From Adlercreutzia rubneri (GTDB lineage: Bacteria > Actinomycetota > Coriobacteriia > Coriobacteriales > Eggerthellaceae), in contig NZ_WPOO01000001.1 of the NCBI RefSeq assembly GCF_009755265.1, positions 248,001 to 312,000 of the forward strand: 64,000 nt of DNA. Direction: 5' to 3'. A model generated the notes under the pieces. That model made no database searches. It was not told the origin of the DNA and saw nothing but the letters and a program-made list of their open reading frames with translations. Below, piece by piece: positions 29,963-36,983 of the stretch. Within the stretch, counting starts at the first letter, position 1; the number at the start of each line of letters is the position of its first letter. Position numbers and translations under genes: made by a program.

Positions 29963-30072
29963 CGCGCTTCCGGGTACTTCGATTCGCTCAGACAGTCCTC
30001 GCTCTGCGAAACAGTCCACTGGACTGTTTCGTTCGCTGCGGAACTCCCTCGGCCGAAGCACCCGAAATCGCG
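29963..30072 (-). repeat. Nested-hairpin element with TYTGAG bulge, copy A
   Basis: Outer arms CGGGTACTTCG / CGAAGCACCCG (one mismatch) and perfect inner arms CGAAACAGTCCA / TGGACTGTTTCG. Between outer and inner stems the minus strand has CCGAGGGAGTTCCGCAG on one side and GAGGACTGTCTGAGCGAA on the other, nearly identical to copy C at 60027. Lies between the regulator and synthetase genes. Confidence 0.75.
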
Positions 30073-30100
30073 ACGCTGCTCTTACGAAAACGTGATAGTG

Positions 30101-30655
30101 CTATTCCGCGATGATGGTGATGAACTTGCAGGGGACGTCGCCGTTGCAGCGCTGGCCGTGGGGGTAGGTGGGGTTGAAATAGATGCTGTCGCCGGCGTTC
30201 AGCTGGATGTCGCGGTCGCCGAAGGTGAGGATGAGCGACCCTTCCAGCACGTAGTTGAACTCCTGGCCATCGTGGCACACCAGCTCGGCCGGCTCGTCAC
30301 ACGGATCCAAGATGACCAGCAGCGGCTGCATGATCTTGCGGGCATAGCGGCTGGCCATGTCCTCGTAGTGGTACCCCGGGAAGCGCTCGACCTCCTCGGT
30401 CTCGCCGCGGCGCACCAAATGGTAGGTGTCCAGCTTCGGTGCGGTGCCCGTGAGGATCTCGGTGAGGTCGACGCTGAACTTGCGGGCCATGTGGTAGATG
30501 GCTGAGATCGGGATGTCCTCGCCGGTCTCCTCCCATGCGCGGTAGGTGTCGATGTCCACGCCGAGCTCCTCGGCCATGGTGTGGCGCGACACGTCGCAGG
30601 CCTCGCGCAGGCCCTGCAGGCGCTCGCCCAAGTCTTTCAGGTTCTCTTCTTCCAT
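30101..30655 (-). CDS. XRE-family regulator with C-terminal cupin (module 1)
   Basis: 184 aa: N-terminal helix-turn-helix (LGERLQGLREACDVSRHTMA, then YRAWEETGEDIP) and a C-terminal cupin sensor (VCHDGQEFNYVLEGSLILTF and NAGDSIYFNPTYPHGQ). Such proteins usually regulate the adjacent gene in response to a small ligand. ATG at 30655 with AAGGA upstream; the longer frame to 30994 is spurious. Paralogue of 36208; both precede an acyl-CoA synthetase gene. Confidence 0.9.
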   Translation of the reverse strand: MEEENLKDLGERLQGLREACDVSRHTMAEELGVDIDTYRAWEETGEDIPISAIYHMARKFSVDLTEILTGTAPKLDTYHLVRRGETEEVERFPGYHYEDMASRYARKIMQPLLVILDPCDEPAELVCHDGQEFNYVLEGSLILTFGDRDIQLNAGDSIYFNPTYPHGQRCNGDVPCKFITIIAE

Positions 30656-30678
30656 GTTTGTCCTTCTGTCCTGTCCGG

Positions 30679-30794
30679 CGCGAGACGGGGCGGGCATCCC
30701 CGTGCTCAAGCAATGGCTCGCTCGGCGGAACAGCCCACTGGGCTGTTCCGTTCGCTGCGCAACCTGCGCGCGGGGACGCCCGCCCCGTCTCGCG
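30679..30794 (-). repeat. Nested-hairpin element with TTGAG bulge, copy B
   Basis: 24-base outer arms at 30679-30702 and 30771-30794 differ at one G-T position; perfect 11-base inner arms GGAACAGCCCA / TGGGCTGTTCC. The minus-strand internal loop has CGCGCAGGTTGCGCAGCG on one side and GCTTGAGCACG on the other, closest to copy D. Lies between the oxidoreductase operon and the XRE-cupin gene. Confidence 0.75.
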
Positions 30795-30816
30795 TCTGCT
30801 GCGCCGTGATTGAATA

Positions 30817-31350
30817 CTAAGCGTTGATGCCGAGTTTGATGGCTTGGCGGTTCTGCTCCAGCTTCTCGGGCTTTTTGCCGGCCACCTTCGCGATGGCGCC
30901 GTCGAGCGCCTCCTCGGAACAAAAGCCGGTCTCGGCCCACAGCTTGCCGATGAGCACGATGTTGCCGAGGCCTTTGAGGCCGGCCTCCTCGCACATCTTC
31001 GTCGCGGGAATGCCGATGACCGTCACGCCCTCAGGCTCGGTGAGGCTCGGCACCATGGCCGTGTCAACCACCACGATGCCGCCCTCTTCCACGTTGTCGA
31101 TGAACTTGTCAAAGGAGGGCTGGTTCAGGGCGATGAGTGCGCGCGGGCGCGTGATCAGCGGGCTGCCGATGGGCTCATCGGACAGCGTCACCGAGCAGTT
31201 GGCGGTGCCGCCGCGCATCTCGGGGCCGTAGGAGGGCATCCACGACACCTCGCGGTCCTCGATGAGGCCGGCCGTGGCGATGACCTTGCCGGCGAACAGC
31301 GATCCTTGGCCGCCGAAGCCGGCGACGACACAGGTAAGATCCTTGCCCAT
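30817..31350 (-). CDS. 2-oxoacid:ferredoxin oxidoreductase, gamma subunit
   Basis: 177 aa. Seen: VAGFGGQGSLFAGKVIATAG at the N-terminus, SYGPEMRGGTANCSV, the standard gamma-subunit signature. Shares one base with the beta stop codon (TAATG); GGAGG lies upstream. Last gene of the delta-alpha-beta-gamma operon. Without biochemical data I cannot tell 2-oxoisovalerate, 2-oxoglutarate or another 2-oxoacid. Confidence 0.92.
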   Translation of the reverse strand: MGKDLTCVVAGFGGQGSLFAGKVIATAGLIEDREVSWMPSYGPEMRGGTANCSVTLSDEPIGSPLITRPRALIALNQPSFDKFIDNVEEGGIVVVDTAMVPSLTEPEGVTVIGIPATKMCEEAGLKGLGNIVLIGKLWAETGFCSEEALDGAIAKVAGKKPEKLEQNRQAIKLGINA

Positions 31351-32204
31351 TAGTTGCCTCCTTCTGACACAGCCTCGGGATGGGCGATGGGGCAGGCGGC
31401 ATTGCGGGCGCTCGCCGCCTCGGCAGCATTGGCGAAGCCGTCGGCGGTCACATCGCGCACCACCCCGAGCGGGTAGTACGGCAGCATGTTCACGCGCATC
31501 CACTCGAAAGCGTCCTGCGGCGTCATGCCCCAGTTGGTGGGACAGGTGGAGACCACCTCGATGAACGAGTAGCCCACGCCGTCGATCTGGTTCTGGAAGG
31601 CCTTCTTGATGGCCTTTTTGGCCTTGCGCACGTTCTTCGGCGTATCGACGCAGACGCGCTCGATGTAGGCCGGGCCGTCCAGCGCGTTCAGAAGCTCGCT
31701 CACGCGGATGGGGTTGCCGGCTGTGGACACGTCGCGCCCGTAGGGGCTCGTCTGGGTCACCTGGTTCGGCAGCGAGGTGGGGGCCATCTGGCCGCCGGTC
31801 ATGCCGTAGATGGCGTTGTTGATGAAGATGATGGTGATGTTCTCGCCTCGGGTGGCCGCATGGACCGTCTCGGCCATGCCGATGGAGGCCAGATCTCCGT
31901 CGCCCTGATAGGCGAAGACCACCTTGTCGGGATGCACGCGCTTCACCGCCGTGGCCACCGCGGGCGCTCGGCCGTGGGCGGCCTCGATCATGTCGCAGCC
32001 GAAGAAGTCGTAGGAGATGACCGAACAGCCCACGGGCGCCACGCCGATCGTCTCGCCTTCGATGTCCAGCTCGTCCATGACCTCGCACACCAGACGCTCC
32101 ACGATGCCGTGGGGGCAGCCGGGGCAGAAGTTCGTGACCACGGGCAACAGGGAGTGGGGTCGCTCGAAGACCACCTTCATTTCCTTCTCAGTCGTCTCGG
32201 CCAT
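31350..32204 (-). CDS. 2-oxoacid:ferredoxin oxidoreductase, beta (TPP) subunit
   Basis: 284 aa thiamine-diphosphate subunit. Seen: CPGCPHGIVERL near the N-terminus (the [4Fe-4S]/TPP region), GCSVISYDFFGCD, the TPP motif YQGDGDLASIGMAE followed by NITIIFINNAIYGMTGGQMA. I chose the ATG at 32204, 1 base after the alpha stop; a GTG three codons upstream is possible. Oxidative decarboxylation of a 2-oxoacid to acyl-CoA, reducing ferredoxin. Confidence 0.93.
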   Translation of the reverse strand: MAETTEKEMKVVFERPHSLLPVVTNFCPGCPHGIVERLVCEVMDELDIEGETIGVAPVGCSVISYDFFGCDMIEAAHGRAPAVATAVKRVHPDKVVFAYQGDGDLASIGMAETVHAATRGENITIIFINNAIYGMTGGQMAPTSLPNQVTQTSPYGRDVSTAGNPIRVSELLNALDGPAYIERVCVDTPKNVRKAKKAIKKAFQNQIDGVGYSFIEVVSTCPTNWGMTPQDAFEWMRVNMLPYYPLGVVRDVTADGFANAAEAASARNAACPIAHPEAVSEGGN

Positions 32205-32205
32205 G

Positions 32206-33276
32206 CTACTCACCTACCTTCTCGTTCAAAGCGACAATGGCCGCCAGCACCTCGTCGGGGGTCGGGATGACGCCGCCGGTGCGGCCGTAGAACTCCACCG
32301 GCACGCGGCCGGCCACCGCCAGACGGACGTCCTCCACCATCTGACCCATGTTCATCTCCACATCGAGGAAGGCCTTGGCCGTGGGAACGACCGCCTCGAT
32401 GGCGCGGGTCGGGAAGGGCCACAGCGTGATGGGGCGCACAAGCCCCGCCTTGATGCCCTGCTCGCGGGCGGCGTTCACCGCCGAGCGGGCCACGCGGGCG
32501 GCACCGCCGAAGGCCACGAGCACGATGTCGGCGTCCTCGGTGAGGTAGGTTTCGGCCTCCTGCTCGGTCTCTTCGATGACGGCGTAGCGCTCGTAGCGCT
32601 CGCGAACGAGGTCCTCCAGATCGGACGCGGTCAGATACAGCGAGTTCGCCACGTTGTGGGGGCGTTTGTGGCCGTGGCCGCAGGTGGCCCAGGGCTTCTC
32701 CGGCAGATCCTCTAAGGCGAGGGCCTCGGGCAGCACCACGGGTTCCATCATCTGGCCGAGCATGCCGTCGGCCATGATCATGACCGGCACGCGGTACTTG
32801 TCGGCCGTGTCGAAGGCCTTGAAGGCGTAGTCGGCCATCTCCTGCACCGTGGAGGGCGCGTACACGACGATGTGGAAGTCGCCGTGGCCGGTGGCCTTGG
32901 TGGCCTGCCAGTAGTCGGCCTGGGAGGGCTGGATGGAGCCCAGACCCGGGCCGCCGCGCTGCACGTTGACGATGACGCCGGGCAGATCGGCGCCGGCCAT
33001 ATACGAGATGCCCTCGCTCTTCAGCGAGATTCCCGGGGACGACGAGGAGGTCATCACGCGGGCACCGGCCGCCGACGCGCCGTAGACCATGTTGATGGCC
33101 GCCACTTCGGACTCCGCCTGAAGGTAGGTGCCCCCCACCTTCGGCATCATCTTCGCCATATAGGCGGCCACCTCGGTCTGGGGCGTGATGGGGTAACCGA
33201 AGAAGAAGCGGCAGCCGGCGCGCATGGCCGCCTCGGCCATGGCCTCGTTGCCCTTCATGAGTACTTTCTCAGCCAT
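32206..33276 (-). CDS. 2-oxoacid:ferredoxin oxidoreductase, alpha subunit
   Basis: 356 aa. Seen: GCRFFFGYPITPQTEVAAYM, AESEVAAINMVYGASAAGAR, TSSSSPGISLKSEGISYMAG, and QRGGPGLGSIQPSQADYWQA; these define the KorA/VorB-type alpha subunit. ATG at 33276 has AAAGGTAG upstream and follows the ferredoxin stop by 4 bases; the in-frame extension to 33396 is out of place. Acts in the cytoplasm with its three partners. Confidence 0.93.
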   Translation of the reverse strand: MAEKVLMKGNEAMAEAAMRAGCRFFFGYPITPQTEVAAYMAKMMPKVGGTYLQAESEVAAINMVYGASAAGARVMTSSSSPGISLKSEGISYMAGADLPGVIVNVQRGGPGLGSIQPSQADYWQATKATGHGDFHIVVYAPSTVQEMADYAFKAFDTADKYRVPVMIMADGMLGQMMEPVVLPEALALEDLPEKPWATCGHGHKRPHNVANSLYLTASDLEDLVRERYERYAVIEETEQEAETYLTEDADIVLVAFGGAARVARSAVNAAREQGIKAGLVRPITLWPFPTRAIEAVVPTAKAFLDVEMNMGQMVEDVRLAVAGRVPVEFYGRTGGVIPTPDEVLAAIVALNEKVGE

Positions 33277-33280
33277 TGAA

Positions 33281-33487
33281 CTACCTTTCAACCGTGATGG
33301 CCACATCGGGGCACATGGTCGCGCAGGTGGCGCAACCGGTGCACTTGTCCTCGTCGGTGCAATGGGCCGGGTGATAGCCCTTGGCCGTGATGACATCCGG
33401 ATCGAGCTCGAGGATGCCCACCGGGCAGACGTCGGTGCACAGCCCGCACCCCTTGCAGAAGAAATCGTCGATGGTGACTCGCGCCAT
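33281..33487 (-). CDS. 2[4Fe-4S] ferredoxin-type delta subunit
   Basis: 68 aa with two C-x2-C-x2-C-x3-CP clusters: CKGCGLCTDVCP and CTGCATCATMCP. First gene of the oxidoreductase operon; it conducts electrons from the TPP subunit to soluble ferredoxin. Confidence 0.94.
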   Translation of the reverse strand: MARVTIDDFFCKGCGLCTDVCPVGILELDPDVITAKGYHPAHCTDEDKCTGCATCATMCPDVAITVER

Positions 33488-33560
33488 GGAAACCTCCCTT
33501 GCTTAACTCGCGCACGGGCCGCTGCGCCCGCGCCTCTCTCTCATGCTGAATGGGCCGCCC

Positions 33561-34298
33561 TTAGGACCAGGGAGGCTTGACGTACACGCTCACAGCATAG
33601 CCATTGGGAATGCCCGACAGTGCTGTTGACCCCGTGTTTTCTCGCTGAATGGCCTGAATGGGGGCGGTAATGCAGGCAACGGGAAGGCCTGCCATCGAGG
33701 CCACGGCCTGGGTATACGGGACACTTTCGGCGATGTGTCCCATAGTTGTCTCGCCCTGCAGGTGGGAGTTGCCCACCACGGCCGTGGCCTCAAGATGGCT
33801 CTTGGCCTCTATCTCGCGCAGCACCGCCACCGCATCGGCGGAGGTCTGCGTGAGGTTGCGGAAGGCGTTCACCACGTAGAGCATGGCATAGGGCCCCGCC
33901 GCGAGGGCCGGCGCGAAGCGCGCGAGCGTCGTGGCGCCCACATCGTCGCCGCCGGCATCCACGATGACGATTGTGCGCCCCGTCTCGTCGCGATAGGCCT
34001 CCGCCGCGGCCACGGCGAGCTCGCCGGTGACCGACGGGACGTCGAGGCTCGTGCCCGTGTGGCCGAACACCGGCGCGATGAGCCGAGCCCCGGCCCCTTC
34101 CAGAAGATCGCGGTACTCGTTCGAGCGGAAGTACGGATTCACGACGTCCATGTCGGCGAGCGTCGCGCGGTAGCCGGCCGCCGCGGCGTCCAGGGCGAGG
34201 TTGAGGGCGAAGTTGGTCTTTCCCACCCCGTAATGTCCCGTCACCACCACAACCGGCTCCAACGGGAACGGGAGCCCAGTAGATGCGCCCGCCGTCAT
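33561..34298 (-). CDS. P-loop NTPase of MinD/CooC-like type
   Basis: 245 aa. Seen: Walker A VVVTGHYGVGKTNFALNLAL at the N-terminus, LADMDVVNPYFRSNE, and a Walker-B-like IVIVDAGGDDVGA, placing it in the SIMIBI class of P-loop ATPases. I do not recognise a specific family. The ATG shares bases with the synthetase stop (TGATG), and the oxidoreductase genes follow, so it belongs to this module; an assembly or metal/cofactor-handling role is only a guess. Confidence 0.75.
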   Translation of the reverse strand: MTAGASTGLPFPLEPVVVVTGHYGVGKTNFALNLALDAAAAGYRATLADMDVVNPYFRSNEYRDLLEGAGARLIAPVFGHTGTSLDVPSVTGELAVAAAEAYRDETGRTIVIVDAGGDDVGATTLARFAPALAAGPYAMLYVVNAFRNLTQTSADAVAVLREIEAKSHLEATAVVGNSHLQGETTMGHIAESVPYTQAVASMAGLPVACITAPIQAIQRENTGSTALSGIPNGYAVSVYVKPPWS

Positions 34299-36088
34299 CA
34301 GATGAGCCCCTCGGGGGTCTTCTGAGAGGCGTGGTGGGTCTTGTCCTGCTCGCGGATGGCGGCGCGGCGAATCTTGCCGTTGACGGTGCGGGGCAGCTCG
34401 TCGACGTACTCGATGATGCGCGGGTACTTGTAGGGGGCCGTCTGGCGCTTCACCCACTTCTGCAGCTCGGCGGTAAGCTCGTCGCTTCCCTGCCAGCCGT
34501 CGGCAAGCACCACCGTCGCCTTCACGGCGAAGCCGCGCACCGGATCGGGCACGCCGGTGACGGCCACCTCGCGCACGGCGTCGTGCTCGAGCATGACCGA
34601 CTCGATCTCGAAGGGGCCGATGCGGTAGCCGCTCGACTTGATGACGTCGTCGTTGCGGCCCACGTACCAGTAGTTGCCCTCCTCGTCGCGCCAGGCGGTG
34701 TCGCCGGTGTGGTACCAGCCGTCGTGCATGGCCTCGGCGGTCTTCTCGGGATTACGGTAGTACTCCATCATGATGCCGGCCGGATGCGGATCGATGGCGA
34801 TGCAGATCTCGCCGGTCTCGCCGGTGTCGCACTCGGTGCCGTCCTCGCGGAGGACCTTCATGACGTACATCGGCACCGGCTTGCCCATGGAGCCCGGGCG
34901 CGGCGTGGAGTTCGTGAGGTTGCCCACGGTGAGCGGGGTCTCCGTCTGGCCGAAGCCCTCGTAGATGGTAAGGCCGGTATGCTCGCGCCAGAAGTCGAAC
35001 AGATCGGGGTTCAGCGCTTCGCCGGCCGTGGTGCAGTACTCCAAGCTGGACAGGTCGAAGGCGTCCACGTCCACCTCGGTCATGAGGCGGTACATCGTCG
35101 GTGGGCAGCAGAGAGTCGTCACGCCGTAGCGACCGACGAGGGAGAGAATCTCGGCCGGATCGTAGCGGTCGAAGTCGTAGGTGAGCACTGCGGCCTCCAT
35201 GAGCCACTGGCCGAAGAACTTGCCCCAGACCGCCTTGCCCCAGCCGGTGTCGGCGATGGTGAAGTGCAGCCCCTCGGGGTTCACGTTGTGCCAGTGCTTG
35301 GCCGTGATGAGGTGCGCCAGCGCGTAGCCGGAATCGTGGAGCACCATCTTGGGATTGCCCGAAGTGCCCGAGGAGAAGTACATGAGCATGGGATCGGCGC
35401 CCGCCGTCTCGCGGCGGGTGAAGTCGGCCGAGGCGGCGCGCACCTCGCTGTTGAAGTCGCGCCAGCCCTCGCGCGCGACGGGGGCCGCGCAGATGCCAGC
35501 AGGGCCCGAGAGCGCCTCGCCGACAAGCTCGCCGGCGGGAGCGACCCAGTTCCCGTTCCCGTCGCGAGGGGTGAGCCCGGCGCCGGCAGGGTTCACGAGG
35601 ATGAGCGTCTCCACGCTGGGGCACTCCTCTACCACCGCGTCGATGGTGTCGGCGATGTCCCCGGCCGAGGTGGCGATGATGGCCTTGATATCCGCCCCGT
35701 TCAGGCGATAGGTGAGGTCGTGTTCCTTCAGCATGAAGGTGGCCGGTACCGCCACCGCCCCCAGTTTCTCCAGGGCCAGCATCGTGAACCAGAACTGGTA
35801 GTGGCGGCGCAGGATGACCATGACGAAGTCGCCGCGCCCGATGCCGCAGTCCGCCAGGAAGTTCGCCGTCTTGTCCGACCACGTCTTCATGTCGGCGAAG
35901 GTGAAGACATGCTCCTCCCCTTCCGGATTGCACCAGACCATGGCGGTGCGCTCGGGGTCGTTGATCGCGATGTCGTCCACGACGTCGTAGGCGAAGTTGA
36001 AGTTGTCGGGCATGGTGATGTCGAACCTCGTGAGCAGACCGTTCTCGTCGTAGGCCTCGTCCACGTAGCGCAAGTTGATGTTTCTCAT
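34298..36088 (-). CDS. AMP-forming acyl-CoA synthetase (module 2)
   Basis: 596 aa, paralogue of 28247. Seen: MYFSSGTSGNPKMVLH P-loop, GFGQTETPLT, YWYVGRNDDVIKSSGYRIGP and the C-terminal catalytic Lys motif NGKIRRAAI. About 40 residues longer than module 1, mainly from an insert with GAGLTPRDGNGNWVAPAGE in the middle. I chose the ATG at 36088 (AAGGATATC upstream); the frame stays open to 36835 only because of high GC. Coupled to the P-loop NTPase gene. Confidence 0.9.
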   Translation of the reverse strand: MRNINLRYVDEAYDENGLLTRFDITMPDNFNFAYDVVDDIAINDPERTAMVWCNPEGEEHVFTFADMKTWSDKTANFLADCGIGRGDFVMVILRRHYQFWFTMLALEKLGAVAVPATFMLKEHDLTYRLNGADIKAIIATSAGDIADTIDAVVEECPSVETLILVNPAGAGLTPRDGNGNWVAPAGELVGEALSGPAGICAAPVAREGWRDFNSEVRAASADFTRRETAGADPMLMYFSSGTSGNPKMVLHDSGYALAHLITAKHWHNVNPEGLHFTIADTGWGKAVWGKFFGQWLMEAAVLTYDFDRYDPAEILSLVGRYGVTTLCCPPTMYRLMTEVDVDAFDLSSLEYCTTAGEALNPDLFDFWREHTGLTIYEGFGQTETPLTVGNLTNSTPRPGSMGKPVPMYVMKVLREDGTECDTGETGEICIAIDPHPAGIMMEYYRNPEKTAEAMHDGWYHTGDTAWRDEEGNYWYVGRNDDVIKSSGYRIGPFEIESVMLEHDAVREVAVTGVPDPVRGFAVKATVVLADGWQGSDELTAELQKWVKRQTAPYKYPRIIEYVDELPRTVNGKIRRAAIREQDKTHHASQKTPEGLI

Positions 36089-36207
36089 GATGATATCCTT
36101 GGGTGAAGTCTTGAAAGGGCGGGCGATTACCTTGGGTTCGGCGACGCCGGATGCGCGGGCGCGCGGCCGGGCCAAAGAACGCCGGCCACACCCGCGAGTC
36201 GGGCCGC

Positions 36208-36792
36208 CTAGATAATCTTCTCCCCCTCGGGCTTCATCACAATGGCGAGGAACACGCAGGGCTCTCCTCCGGTAGCAATCATGCCGTGGCCGCGACCGGA
36301 GTCGTACATGACTACATCCCCCGGATTCAGGATCTCCTCGTGATCCTCGTAGGCGAAGCGCATCTGGCCGGAGATGATGAAGTCGAGCTCCTGGCCCTCG
36401 TGGTGGGACAGGTGCACGGGCACGTCCTGCTCCTCTTCCAAATAGGGGGCGGTGACCACAAAGGGCTCGGCCAGCTTGTGGCGGAAATGCGGCGCCTTGT
36501 GCAGGTACTCGAAGCCAGCGCGGCGCTTGATGGAAAGGCCCGCGCCCTCGCGCGTGAGCGAGTAGCCCGTCAGGTGCGGGTTCTCGCCGGTGAGCAGCTC
36601 GATGACGTCGACGCCGAACTTCTCGGCGCACTTGTACAGGAAGGTGAAGGAGAGGTCCTCCTCGCCGGACTCTTGTGCGGCGTATTCCGCCGTCGACCGG
36701 CCCGTGGCCTCGGCCATCTCCTGCAATGTGAGGTCCATGTCCTCTCGCAGAGCGCGAATACGCCCCGCCACCTCTTTGATATTCGGCTCCAC
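36208..36792 (-). CDS. XRE-family regulator with C-terminal cupin (module 2)
   Basis: 194 aa: helix-turn-helix (AGRIRALREDMDLTLQEMAE) and cupin (HEGQELDFIISGQMRFAYED, NPGDVVMYDSGRGHGM). It precedes the second acyl-CoA synthetase gene by about 120 bases, mirroring the 30101/28247 pair. Similar to a family that often controls acyl-CoA or amino-acid catabolism genes; the ligand is unknown. Confidence 0.9.
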   Translation of the reverse strand: MEPNIKEVAGRIRALREDMDLTLQEMAEATGRSTAEYAAQESGEEDLSFTFLYKCAEKFGVDVIELLTGENPHLTGYSLTREGAGLSIKRRAGFEYLHKAPHFRHKLAEPFVVTAPYLEEEQDVPVHLSHHEGQELDFIISGQMRFAYEDHEEILNPGDVVMYDSGRGHGMIATGGEPCVFLAIVMKPEGEKII

Positions 36793-36933
36793 GACCTGCG
36801 ACCTCCTTATCGGTTCTCGAAAATGACTGTAGCACGCTATTTTACTGGCATCTCGGCGGTCAACATTTCCAATCGGTTAAAAAGTCGGCGATGCGCCTAT
36901 AGTTTTTCCCGCAGCTTCGCCATCGCCAGACGC

Positions 36934-36962
36934 GAAAACGAAGGCGCCCCGAAGGGCGCCTT
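36934..36962 (-). terminator. Terminator after rsmB
   Basis: Minus-strand hairpin AAGGCGCCC-TTCG-GGGCGCCTT followed by CGTTTTC, about 22 bases past the rsmB stop. Confidence 0.8.
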
Positions 36963-36983
36963 AAGATCGCGGTGCGCGCGAGC

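Noticed and set aside
36089..36835. N-terminal extension of the second acyl-CoA synthetase into the XRE-cupin gene
   Set aside because: The extension is out of frame with a convincing regulator gene, and AAGGATATC marks the ATG at 36088.
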